Of a stretch of DNA of 64,000 nucleotides, positions 1-8,794 are shown piece after piece. The stretch is from Micromonospora costi (lineage in GTDB: Bacteria; Actinomycetota; Actinomycetes; Mycobacteriales; Micromonosporaceae): the NCBI RefSeq assembly GCF_003626655.1, contig NZ_RBAN01000003.1:496001-560000 (forward strand). Direction: 5' to 3'. Within the stretch, counting starts at the first letter, position 1; the number at the start of each line of letters is the position of its first letter. Both the position numbers and the translations under genes were made by a program. The notes beneath the pieces were generated by a model. The model ran no database searches. It worked only from the letters and a program-made list of their open reading frames with translations, and was not told the origin of the DNA.

Positions 1-732
1 CCAGTCCAGCGGGCGTCCCTCCGGGCCGAGCGCGGCGGGGTTGTGCAGGTTGTCGATTCCGATCAGGTCGGTCACCCGGCCCAGCTGGCCGGACTCCTCC
101 ACGAGTTCGCGCAGCAGCGCGGGCACCGGCTGCTCGCCGTGGTCGGTCCCGCCGCCGGGCAGGTGCCACCGGCCCGCGCCCGGGTATCCCTCGGCGATCA
201 TCGTGAGCAGGATCCGCCCGTCCGGGTCGGTGACCAGCCCGTACGCCCCGAAGCGCAGGCGGCGGTCGGCGGGCGGCGGCGGAAAGGCCGCCGGACCGGC
301 CTGCCCGGCCGGCAGCGGGGTGACCGGCAGGCCGAGCAGTTCGGCCGTGAACGGCATCAACGGCAGGTCTGCCGCCTCCTGCGCGGTGACCCAGCGCGCC
401 TGGTCGGTCGCGCCCTCCCCCTCGTCGCGCAGGGTGCCACCGATCACGGTCAGGTCGAAGACCACCCGGTCGGTGTGCAGGGCCACGTCGGCCAGCGGGA
501 ACGAGATCACGTCCGCGACCACGGCCCGCAGGTCGGTGACCTCGACGGTCAGCCCGGTCTCCTCGGTGACCTCGCGGACCACCGCGTGGGCGGGGTGTTC
601 AGCGTGTTCGACGTCGCCACCGGGGACCTGCCAGATGCCGGGGAAGTGGGCGCTGGCGGAGCCGCGTACGAGCAGCAGCCGGTCGTCGTCGCGGCAGAGC
701 CCGTACGCGCCCACCCGCCGTCGCTGCTCCAT
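1..732 (-). CDS. Double NUDIX hydrolase, 3' end cut by window edge
   Basis: The minus strand is open from an ATG at 732 to the left edge. Two NUDIX domains lie in tandem. The first has a complete Nudix box (GDVEHAE, then REVTEETGL); the second starts near position 180 with GGTDHGE and RELVEESGQ. NUDIX enzymes cleave nucleoside-diphosphate-X substrates with a metal bound by the box glutamates; the substrate here cannot be told. The product is a paralogue of the next gene (866-1813), with the same two-domain layout and shared segments such as LHTDR/IHTDR and GAGRWHLPGGGTD. A tandem duplication is the likely origin. The C-terminus lies outside the window. Confidence 0.85.
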   Translation of the reverse strand, partial: MEQRRRVGAYGLCRDDDRLLLVRGSASAHFPGIWQVPGGDVEHAEHPAHAVVREVTEETGLTVEVTDLRAVVADVISFPLADVALHTDRVVFDLTVIGGTLRDEGEGATDQARWVTAQEAADLPLMPFTAELLGLPVTPLPAGQAGPAAFPPPPADRRLRFGAYGLVTDPDGRILLTMIAEGYPGAGRWHLPGGGTDHGEQPVPALLRELVEESGQLGRVTDLIGIDNLHNPAALGPEGRPLDW

Positions 733-765
733 GCCCGCCCCCCGCGCCCCGACGCGCCCGTCCGT

Positions 766-822
766 CGATCATGAAGTTATCGCCGCCCGTCACGGCGTGT
801 CCTGACAATAACTTCATGATCG
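766..822. repeat. 57-bp intergenic palindromic repeat, family A copy 1
   Basis: Perfect 15-bp inverted arms (766-780 and 808-822, core GATCATGAAGTTAT) enclose 27 nt. A second 57-bp copy lies at 26288-26344, with the same outer arms and the asymmetric centre (CGGCGTGTC) in the opposite orientation. It sits between two paralogous NUDIX genes transcribed leftward, so it could act as a hairpin or processing signal between them. It behaves as a dispersed REP-like element; mobility is inferred. Confidence 0.75.
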
Positions 823-865
823 CCGGGAAGGGCGGTGGGTGGGGACGGGGGGCGGGGGGCGGGGG

Positions 866-1813
866 TCAGGTCAGGCGGGCAGCCTGGACGGCCTCCGCGG
901 TCACCTCGGTGAGGCGGTCGGCGGGGAGGGCGCCGAGCTCCTCCGGGGCGAACCAGCGGGCCTCGCAGGTGGAACCGCCGACGTCAGCGACCGTGGGCGG
1001 GGCAGGCTGGTCGACCACCACCCGGTAGAAGGCGCGGACGCCGTGCCAGTCGATCGGGTAGCCCTCGGGGCCGAGGGAAGCGGCGTCCCGGTGGCTGGCC
1101 ACGCCGAGCAGGCCGACCAACCGGCCCGTCTGCCCGGTCTCCTCGACCAGCTCACGGATCAGCGCCGCCCCGGGCTGCTCGCCGTAGTCGGTGCCGCCGC
1201 CGGGCAGGTGCCAGCGGCCGGCGCCCGGGTAGCCGTCGGAGACCCGGGTGAGCAGCACCCGGTCGTCCGGATCGGTGCAGACCGCGTACGCCGCGAAGCG
1301 CTGCGCCCGGTGCAGGCCGTCCGGACCGGGCACCGCGTAGAAGGAGGGGAACTCGGGCGCCTCCTCGGGGACCACGTCGGCCGAGGCGGCCGGGAGGTCG
1401 AGTGCCCGCGCGGTGAACGCGCGCAGCGGCAGCTCGGCGGCCTCCTCGCGGGTGAACCACCGGGCCAGGTCGGTCGGCCGGTCGACCCGGTCGGTGAGGG
1501 TGCCGCCCCGCACCGAGACGCGGTAGACGAGCCGGTCGGTGTGGATCGTGATGCCCCGCTCGGGCAGCGCCCGCATGTCGGCCAGGACGTCCTGCAGACC
1601 CGTCACGGCGACCGACAACCCGGTCTCGGCGGCGGTCTCCCGTACGACGGTGTGGTTCGGGTCCTCGCCGTGGTCGACCGCGCCCCCGGGCAGCGACCAC
1701 GTGCCCGGTGTGCCGGATCGCTCCGATGCCCGGACCAGCAGCACCCGACCGGCCGAATCAGCACAAACTGCGTATGCCGCGATCCTGCGGAGCGGCGAGA
1801 GCGTGGTGGTCAC
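866..1813 (-). CDS. Double NUDIX hydrolase, complete
   Basis: A 315-residue protein with two NUDIX domains. The first box reads GAVDHGE...RETAAETGL near residues 43-65, the second GGTDYGE...RELVEETGQ near residues 205-228, and both keep the metal-binding glutamates. The GTG start at 1813 is preceded by GGGGGAG about 10 nt upstream. Members of this family hydrolyse nucleotide-diphosphate derivatives, with roles from mutagenic nucleotide removal to ADP-ribose turnover; nothing here fixes the substrate. It is the full-length paralogue of the gene at 1-732. Two-domain NUDIX proteins in tandem give four boxes side by side, which is uncommon. Confidence 0.88.
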   Translation of the reverse strand: MTTTLSPLRRIAAYAVCADSAGRVLLVRASERSGTPGTWSLPGGAVDHGEDPNHTVVRETAAETGLSVAVTGLQDVLADMRALPERGITIHTDRLVYRVSVRGGTLTDRVDRPTDLARWFTREEAAELPLRAFTARALDLPAASADVVPEEAPEFPSFYAVPGPDGLHRAQRFAAYAVCTDPDDRVLLTRVSDGYPGAGRWHLPGGGTDYGEQPGAALIRELVEETGQTGRLVGLLGVASHRDAASLGPEGYPIDWHGVRAFYRVVVDQPAPPTVADVGGSTCEARWFAPEELGALPADRLTEVTAEAVQAARLT

Positions 1814-1854
1814 GGGAAAAAATTCTCCCCCGGGCGGGTTACCGGCATCGAAAA

Positions 1855-1872
1855 GAGTCAGATTCCTGACTC
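1855..1872. promoter_or_regulatory. 18-bp operator-like palindrome between divergent genes
   Basis: Perfect inverted repeat GAGTCAG-ATTC-CTGACTC in the 144 bp between the leftward NUDIX gene and the rightward PspC gene. Read on the minus strand it begins with CTTGAGT, one half of the HspR-binding HAIR motif, but the second half does not match. Treat it as a candidate binding site for an unknown regulator. Confidence 0.4.
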
Positions 1873-1957
1873 AAGGCTCCCGGCTCAGGGGGCGATCAGG
1901 GTAGGGATCCGGGCAGTCACCGAGGTCGCTACGCCGCCCCGCGCGGAGGGTGGAGAC

Positions 1958-2374
1958 ATGAACGCCACCATCCCTCCCCAGCCTCCGTACAAGCAGCTCC
2001 GGCGACCGACCACGGACCGCATGGTGGCCGGTGTCGCCAGCGGCGTCGGCCGCTACTTCGACGTGGACCCCACCCTGGTCCGGGTGATCTTCGCGGTCAC
2101 CGGTCTGCTGACCGGCGGGCTCGCGCTGATCGCGTACCCGATCATGTGGTTCCTCATGCCGGAGGAGCCGGCGGGCGCGCCGGCCTGGCCGCACCCGACG
2201 GGCGCCGCAGCGTACGCCCCGCCGCCCGCAGGCACCGCGTCGCCGCCCGCCGCCGGCCAACCGACGGGCCCCGCCCCGGCCGGGCCCTACCCGCCCGCCG
2301 GGCCGAGCCCGCGGACGATGCCCTACCCGCCGGCCGGACCGGGGCCGGCGCCGCAGGCACCGGCCGCCGGCTGA
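1958..2374 (+). CDS. PspC-domain membrane protein
   Basis: A 138-residue protein with a PspC domain at about residues 14-72 (TTDRMVAGVASGVGRYFDVD, then a hydrophobic helix ending in the typical WFLMPEEP). The remaining half is a proline/alanine-rich tail with several PYPPAGP-like units. The ATG at 1958 follows GGAGGGTGGAGAC. PspC domains take part in envelope-stress responses and often sit next to sensor kinases; no such partner is adjacent, so the role is probably structural or stress-linked at the membrane. The much longer upstream reading frame in this phase is antisense to the NUDIX gene and was not used. Confidence 0.85.
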   Translation: MNATIPPQPPYKQLRRPTTDRMVAGVASGVGRYFDVDPTLVRVIFAVTGLLTGGLALIAYPIMWFLMPEEPAGAPAWPHPTGAAAYAPPPAGTASPPAAGQPTGPAPAGPYPPAGPSPRTMPYPPAGPGPAPQAPAAG

Positions 2375-2381
2375 GCCGGGA

Positions 2382-3935
<1,554 letters not shown>

Positions 3936-3999
3936 GTGGGCCAAGCCTACCGACAGTCACGGACGAAGCCGCCACGCCCCGCCGACCACGCCCCCTGCC

Positions 4000-4075
4000 C
4001 CGCGATCTTGCACTTTCCGCCCCGACAATCCGGGACACACACCGCATTCCAGGGGCCAGAACTGCAAGATCGCGG
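4000..4075. repeat. 76-bp intergenic palindromic repeat, family B copy 1
   Basis: Perfect 13-bp arms (CCGCGATCTTGCA at 4000-4012 and its complement at 4063-4075) enclose about 50 nt with partly complementary GC-rich inner arms. A near-copy of 75 bp in the same orientation lies at 7075-7149. Both are intergenic. Together they bracket the GMC oxidoreductase and LCP genes. Confidence 0.75.
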
Positions 4076-4084
4076 AAGGGAGGA

Positions 4085-5782
4085 TCAGGGTCTCAGCGCG
4101 GCGGGGGCTTCTGGGGGCACGGCGGGGTTGTGCGGGGGAACCGGGGGTAGGCGGCGGTACGGGGTGCCGAGCGGCGGGCGCGGGTCGTCCTCGCCCTCGT
4201 TCGGCCAGAAGGACATCGCCCGCTCGGCCTGCGCGGTGATCGTGAGCGACGGGTTCACCCCGAGATTGGCCGTGACCGCCGCCCCGTCCACCACGTGCAG
4301 CCCCGGGTGCCCGTAGACCCGGTGGTACGGGTCGATCACCCCGTCGGCCGGGGTGGCGCCGATCGCCGCCCCGCCCAGGATGTGCGCGGTCACCGGGATG
4401 TCGAACGGCTCGGTCAACGCACCGCCCGGCGTACCCCCGATCTCGTCGGCGAGCAGCCGCGCCGCGGTGTTGCCGGCCGGGATCCAGGTCGGGCTCGGCT
4501 CGCCGTGGCCGGGGGTCGTGACCAGCCGCCGCCCGAGCAGCCCGCGCCGCCATCGGGTGGTCAACGAGTTGTCGAGCGACTGCATCACCAGGGCGATCAC
4601 GGTGCGCTCGGACCAGTCGCGGACGGAGAGCAGCCGGGCGGCCGTGCCGGGCTGGCGCAGCAGGACCCCGAACCAGCGCCGGAGGCGGTGCGGGCCGCCG
4701 TCGACCAGCAGGGACTGGAGCAGGCCCATGGCGTTCGAGCCGCGCCCGTAGCGGACCGGCTCGATGTGGGTCTGCGGGTCGGGGTGGAACGAGCTGGTGA
4801 TCGCCACGCCCTCGGTGAAGTCGACGCCCCGGGCCCGGGCCTGCCCTCGGGGCACCGAGGCGCCGAGGATCGCCTCCGAGTTCGTCCGGGTCAGCTCGCC
4901 CACGCGCGGGGAGAGCCCGGGCAGCGCGCCGGTCGTCCGCATCTCGTGCAGCAGCCGCTGGGTGCCGAGCGCGCCGGCGGCGAAGACGACCTGGTCGGCG
5001 TGGAACACCTGCGCCCGCCGGCGCAGCCACGCCCCGGTGCGGACGGTGCGCACCTCGTACCCGCCGCCCTCGGCCGGGCGGACGGCGGTCACCGTGGTGA
5101 GCGGGTGCACCCGCGCGCCGAGCCGCTCGGCCAGCCAGAGGTAGTTCTTGACCAGCGTGTTCTTCGCCCCGTGCCGGCAGCCGGTCATGCAGGAGCCGCA
5201 GTGCGTGCACCCGGTGCGCTCCGGGCCGGCCCCACCGAAGTACGGGTCGGCGACGCGCTCGCCGGGGCGTCCGATGTGCACGCCCACCGGGGTGGCGTGG
5301 AAGGTGTGCCCGACCCCCATCCGCCCGGCCACCGCCCGCATCGCCCGGTCCGCGCCGGTGTCGAGCGGGTACGTGGTGACGCCGAGCATCCGCTTCGCCT
5401 GGTCGTAGTGGCGGGCCAGCTCGTCGCGCCAGTCGGTGATCTCCCGCCACTGCGGATCGGTGTAGAACGCGGGCAGCGGCTCGTAGAGGGTGTTCGCGTA
5501 GACCAGGCTGCCGCCGCCCACCCCGGCGCCGGAGAGCACCAGCACCCCGCCTCCGGCGCGGCGGTCGGCCGAGCGCAGCAGCGTGATCCGTTGGATGCCG
5601 TAGCAGCCGAGCCGCGGCGCCCAGAGGAAACGCCGCAGCCGCCAGGACGTCTCCGGGAACTCGTCGTCGGCGAAGCGCCGCCCGGCCTCCAGCACGCCCA
5701 CCGAGTAGCCCTTCTCGGCCAACCGCAGCGCCGTGACGCTGCCACCGAAGCCGGACCCGATGACCACCACGTCGTACCGCAT
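4085..5782 (-). CDS. GMC-family FAD oxidoreductase with ferredoxin-type Cys cluster
   Basis: About 565 residues. An N-terminal FAD-binding motif VVVIGSGFGGSV is followed by GVGGGSLVYANTL, and the C-terminus has the GMC signature around ILGGAAIG and PSLTITAQAE. Near residue 197 there is a CTHCGSCMTGC segment, that is CxxCxxCxxxC, the spacing of a [4Fe-4S] ferredoxin site. This class includes actinobacterial cholesterol oxidase-like proteins such as ChoD, which I recall at the same place next to guaB3 in Mycobacterium. The substrate is probably a sterol or other alcohol, but that is inference. The ATG at 5782 was chosen because a longer frame to 5932 would overlap the start of the divergent LCP gene. 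Confidence 0.85.
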   Translation of the reverse strand: MRYDVVVIGSGFGGSVTALRLAEKGYSVGVLEAGRRFADDEFPETSWRLRRFLWAPRLGCYGIQRITLLRSADRRAGGGVLVLSGAGVGGGSLVYANTLYEPLPAFYTDPQWREITDWRDELARHYDQAKRMLGVTTYPLDTGADRAMRAVAGRMGVGHTFHATPVGVHIGRPGERVADPYFGGAGPERTGCTHCGSCMTGCRHGAKNTLVKNYLWLAERLGARVHPLTTVTAVRPAEGGGYEVRTVRTGAWLRRRAQVFHADQVVFAAGALGTQRLLHEMRTTGALPGLSPRVGELTRTNSEAILGASVPRGQARARGVDFTEGVAITSSFHPDPQTHIEPVRYGRGSNAMGLLQSLLVDGGPHRLRRWFGVLLRQPGTAARLLSVRDWSERTVIALVMQSLDNSLTTRWRRGLLGRRLVTTPGHGEPSPTWIPAGNTAARLLADEIGGTPGGALTEPFDIPVTAHILGGAAIGATPADGVIDPYHRVYGHPGLHVVDGAAVTANLGVNPSLTITAQAERAMSFWPNEGEDDPRPPLGTPYRRLPPVPPHNPAVPPEAPAALRP

Positions 5783-5925
5783 GACCGCATCATTACCGGC
5801 CGGTAGCCATCGCGCCAGGGGCGTTTTCGCGCGATCATCCACAGCACCGCGCCGCACCGGCGCCCCGGCCGCAACCGGGGCACCCGTCGGAACGTCACAG
5901 AGGTACGGGTGGAAGGGGTCGCGAG

Positions 5926-7059
5926 ATGACATTGGGGTCGGGGCTCACGCGCCGCCGGTGGCTGCTCGGCGCGCTGCTGCTCGCCGCGATCGTGCTGGTC
6001 ACGGCCGGCGGGGTGGTGGCCGTCCGGCTGGCCGGCGACCGGGGCGCGGAGCCGGGGGCGGCGACGCCCACCGCCTCGGCGAGCCCGTCCCCCACCACGG
6101 CCGCCCCGTCCCCCACCGCGTCCAGCCCGTCGCCGCCGCCGGGCGCCGACATCACGGGCCCGCTCAACCTGCTGCTCGTGGGAGTGGACACCCGGGTGAG
6201 CGTCCCCGGGTGGGAGCCGCACGCCGACGCCGTGCTGGTGCTGCACGTGCCGCGCGGGCTCGGCCGCGCGTACCTCTTCTCCCTCCCCCGCGACCTGCTC
6301 GTCGACATCCCGGCCTTCCCGAAGGCCGGCTACCGTGGCGGGCGGACGAAGCTGACCCACGCGATGAGCTACGGCAGCCGGGTGCCGGGCCGCCCCAAGC
6401 AGCCGGACACCGCCCAGGGGTACGAGCTGCTGCGCAGCACCGTGAGCGGCTACACCGGGCTGCGCATCGACGCCGGCGCGGTGATCACCTTCAACGGCTT
6501 CGACCGGCTCGTGGACAGCCTCGGCGGGGTCGACCTGTACGTCGACCAGCGGGTCGTGTCGCGGCACCGGCAGCCGGACGGCCGGCACCGGGAGCCCGGC
6601 GCGGGCGGGTACGTCGGCCCGCAGATGGTCTACGAGAAGGGCAGCCGCCACCTGACCGGCTGGCAGGCGCTGGACTACGCCCGGCAGCGGTACCTCACCG
6701 GCGGCGACTACAGCCGGCAGCGCCACCAGCAGCAGCTGATCCGCGCGCTCGTCCGGAAGATCCTGGACCAGGGCCTCGCCCGCGACCCGGACCGGGTCCA
6801 GCAGGTCACCGACGCGCTCGGCGACACGCTCGTGTACGCGGGCGGCGGGCGGCGGCTCGTGGACCTCGCGTACGCCCTGGGCGGCCTGCCGGCGGACCGG
6901 TTCGTGCTGGTCGGCCTCCCGGGCTCCTCGGTCGGTTCGGGCGGCGCCTACCGCGGCGAGCAGCTGACCTCCGTCGGCCGCCGGTTCCTCACCGAGCTCC
7001 GCGCCGGGCGCGCCGACGCCTACCTGTCCGACCACCCGACCCTGCGGGTAAAGGCCTGA
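5926..7059 (+). CDS. LCP-family (LytR-CpsA-Psr) cell-wall glycopolymer ligase
   Basis: A 377-residue membrane-anchored protein. A short cytoplasmic end is followed by a transmembrane helix (residues about 10-32), a Ser/Thr/Pro-rich linker, and an extracellular LCP domain from about residue 80. Typical motifs are LLLVGVDTR, SLPRDLLVDIP, DSLGGVDLYVD and HLTGWQALDYARQR. LCP enzymes transfer undecaprenyl-linked polymers to peptidoglycan, or to arabinogalactan in mycolic-acid bacteria. The ATG follows GGAAGGGG about 9 nt upstream. The gene diverges from the GMC oxidoreductase across 143 bp. Confidence 0.9.
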   Translation: MTLGSGLTRRRWLLGALLLAAIVLVTAGGVVAVRLAGDRGAEPGAATPTASASPSPTTAAPSPTASSPSPPPGADITGPLNLLLVGVDTRVSVPGWEPHADAVLVLHVPRGLGRAYLFSLPRDLLVDIPAFPKAGYRGGRTKLTHAMSYGSRVPGRPKQPDTAQGYELLRSTVSGYTGLRIDAGAVITFNGFDRLVDSLGGVDLYVDQRVVSRHRQPDGRHREPGAGGYVGPQMVYEKGSRHLTGWQALDYARQRYLTGGDYSRQRHQQQLIRALVRKILDQGLARDPDRVQQVTDALGDTLVYAGGGRRLVDLAYALGGLPADRFVLVGLPGSSVGSGGAYRGEQLTSVGRRFLTELRAGRADAYLSDHPTLRVKA

Positions 7060-7074
7060 CCCGACCCCCCCGCC

Positions 7075-7149
7075 CCGCGATCTTGCACTTTCGGCCCCCG
7101 GTACGCGGCTTTCACCCCGAATGCCCGGGCACAAACTGCAAGATCGCGG
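7075..7149. repeat. 75-bp intergenic palindromic repeat, family B copy 2
   Basis: Arms CCGCGATCTTGCA and complement (7075-7087 and 7137-7149), extendable to 15 bp, enclose an inner segment resembling copy 1 at 4000-4075 (CTTTC-GGCCC on the left, AACTGCA on the right). It lies between the converging LCP and M1 peptidase genes, where the hairpin could serve as a bidirectional terminator. Confidence 0.75.
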
Positions 7150-7185
7150 GGAGGGGGCGGGGGCCGCGGGCGCGCGGGGGCGGGG

Positions 7186-8646
7186 TTAGAGGGGTTTTGG
7201 GTTTTCGGGGCGGGTTGTGCCGTAGAGCCACGCGTCGAAGAGGGGCTTGAGCTTCTTGCCGGAGACACGTTCGGCGAGCGCGATGAACTCGGCGGTCGAG
7301 CCGTTGCCGTTGCGCTTCTCCGCGGCCCACGTCTTCAGGATCTCGAAGAACGCCTTGTCGCCGACCGCCACCCGCAGCGCGTGCACGGTCATCCCGCCGC
7401 GCTGGTAGACCGACGCGCTGAACAGGTTCTCCACACCCGGCTTGCCCGGCGGGGTCCGCCAGAGCTGCGCGGGAGAGCCGGTGAAGCGGGTGGCGAAGGT
7501 CGCCTCGGCCCGCCGGCCCTCACTGTGCTCGGCCCACAGCCACTCGGCGTACGTGGCGAGCCCCTCGTTGAGCCAGATGTCCTGCCACCGGGTCAACGAC
7601 ACGCTGTCCCCGTACCACTGGTGCGCCAGCTCGTGCGCCACGACGTCGGTGTTCGTGCCCTGCCGGAAGAACCCGACCGAGTAGACGGGCCGCGACTGCG
7701 TCTCCAGCGCGTACCGGATCCGCTGGTCCGACACCACCACCCCGCCGTACGCCTCGAACGGGTACGGCCCGAAGACGCTCTCCAGGTAGTCGGCGACCTC
7801 CACCGTCTTCGCGATCGACGCGTCCGCCGCGCCCTCGGGGATGTCGCTCTCCACCGCGCTGTAGACCGGCCGTCCCTTGTGCTCGCCGGTGGTGACCCGG
7901 AGCTTGCCGATCACCACGAAGCTCAGGTAGCTGGCCATCGGCGCCCGCTCCGACCACTTCCAGGTGGTCCAGCCGGCGCGGGTCGCCTTACCGGCCGGCA
8001 CCCCGTTGCTGACCGCGGTCAGTCCGTCCGGGACGGTCACCTCGAAGTCGTACGTGGCCTTGTCCGACGGGTGGTCGTTGACGGGGAACCAGGTGCTCGC
8101 CGACTCCGGCTGGCCGAGCGCGATCGCGCCGTCCTGCGTGTGGAGGAAACCGCCCTCGCCGAGCACCTCGTTCTCCAGCGGCTCCGGCTCGCCCTCGTAC
8201 GCGATCTCGGTCACGAAGCCGTTGCCCGCGATCAGGCCGTGGGCCGGCGTCACCACCAGCTCGTCGTCCTTGCGGGTGTGCTTCGCCGGTGCGCCGTCCA
8301 CCGTCACCGAGCGCACGGTCAGCCCGGCCAGGTCGAGGTTGAACGCCGACAGGTCGGCGGTGGCCGCCGCGTGCACCGTCGTGGTGCCGGTCAGCCGGTC
8401 CTCCGCCGGGTCGTAGCGGACCTTCACCGTGTACCGGCCGACGTCGTAGCCGCCGTTGCCGTAGCTGGGGAAGTACGGGTCGCCCGCGCCGGCGGCACCG
8501 GGCTTGAACTGCCGGGCGGCGGGCGACGACGGCGCGTCGGCCGGCGCCGGACCGGGGCCGGCCGGCGACGAGTCGCAACCGGCCAGCAGCGCCCCGGTCA
8601 GCAGCAGACCGGAGCCCACCCGCAGTGCCCGCCCTGGCAGCCCCAT
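7186..8646 (-). CDS. M1-family zinc metallopeptidase, lipoprotein
   Basis: About 486 residues. The signal peptide ends in a lipobox (LLAGC), so the protein should be anchored outside the membrane. The zinc site is HELAHQW near residue 337 with the downstream glutamate in WLNEGLATYAEW, the HExxH-x18-E pattern of M1 aminopeptidases; SVYQRGGM carries the likely catalytic tyrosine. The exopeptidase GxMEN loop is not canonical; VVVSDQRIRYALETQ stands at the expected place. The ATG at 8646 is preceded by GGGAGGGCGAGAC. The neighbour at 8795-10198 is a close paralogue in the same orientation. Confidence 0.9.
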   Translation of the reverse strand: MGLPGRALRVGSGLLLTGALLAGCDSSPAGPGPAPADAPSSPAARQFKPGAAGAGDPYFPSYGNGGYDVGRYTVKVRYDPAEDRLTGTTTVHAAATADLSAFNLDLAGLTVRSVTVDGAPAKHTRKDDELVVTPAHGLIAGNGFVTEIAYEGEPEPLENEVLGEGGFLHTQDGAIALGQPESASTWFPVNDHPSDKATYDFEVTVPDGLTAVSNGVPAGKATRAGWTTWKWSERAPMASYLSFVVIGKLRVTTGEHKGRPVYSAVESDIPEGAADASIAKTVEVADYLESVFGPYPFEAYGGVVVSDQRIRYALETQSRPVYSVGFFRQGTNTDVVAHELAHQWYGDSVSLTRWQDIWLNEGLATYAEWLWAEHSEGRRAEATFATRFTGSPAQLWRTPPGKPGVENLFSASVYQRGGMTVHALRVAVGDKAFFEILKTWAAEKRNGNGSTAEFIALAERVSGKKLKPLFDAWLYGTTRPENPKPL

Positions 8647-8794
8647 CGTCTCGCCCTCCCGCAGTGCCGAGACGGCTCCCGCGCCCGTCCGCCGGCGCCC
8701 CGGGCCGCCCCGCCGCCCCCGCAAGGTGCGGGCACGCGGCACCTCGTCGCCCGGTCCGTCCGCGGCAGCCTACCCACAGACCATCACGGGGCCG

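Noticed and set aside
1855..1872. HAIR element for HspR
   Set aside because: Only the CTTGAGT half matches; the other half and spacing do not, so it is listed only as a generic palindrome.
839..1957. Long plus-strand open frame continuous with the PspC gene
   Set aside because: It is antisense to a well-supported NUDIX gene; the PspC domain, the ribosome site and the ATG at 1958 mark the real start. High G+C leaves most frames open.
5783..5932. 50-residue N-terminal extension of the GMC oxidoreductase
   Set aside because: It would run into the start of the divergent LCP gene and precede the FAD-binding motif without any domain.
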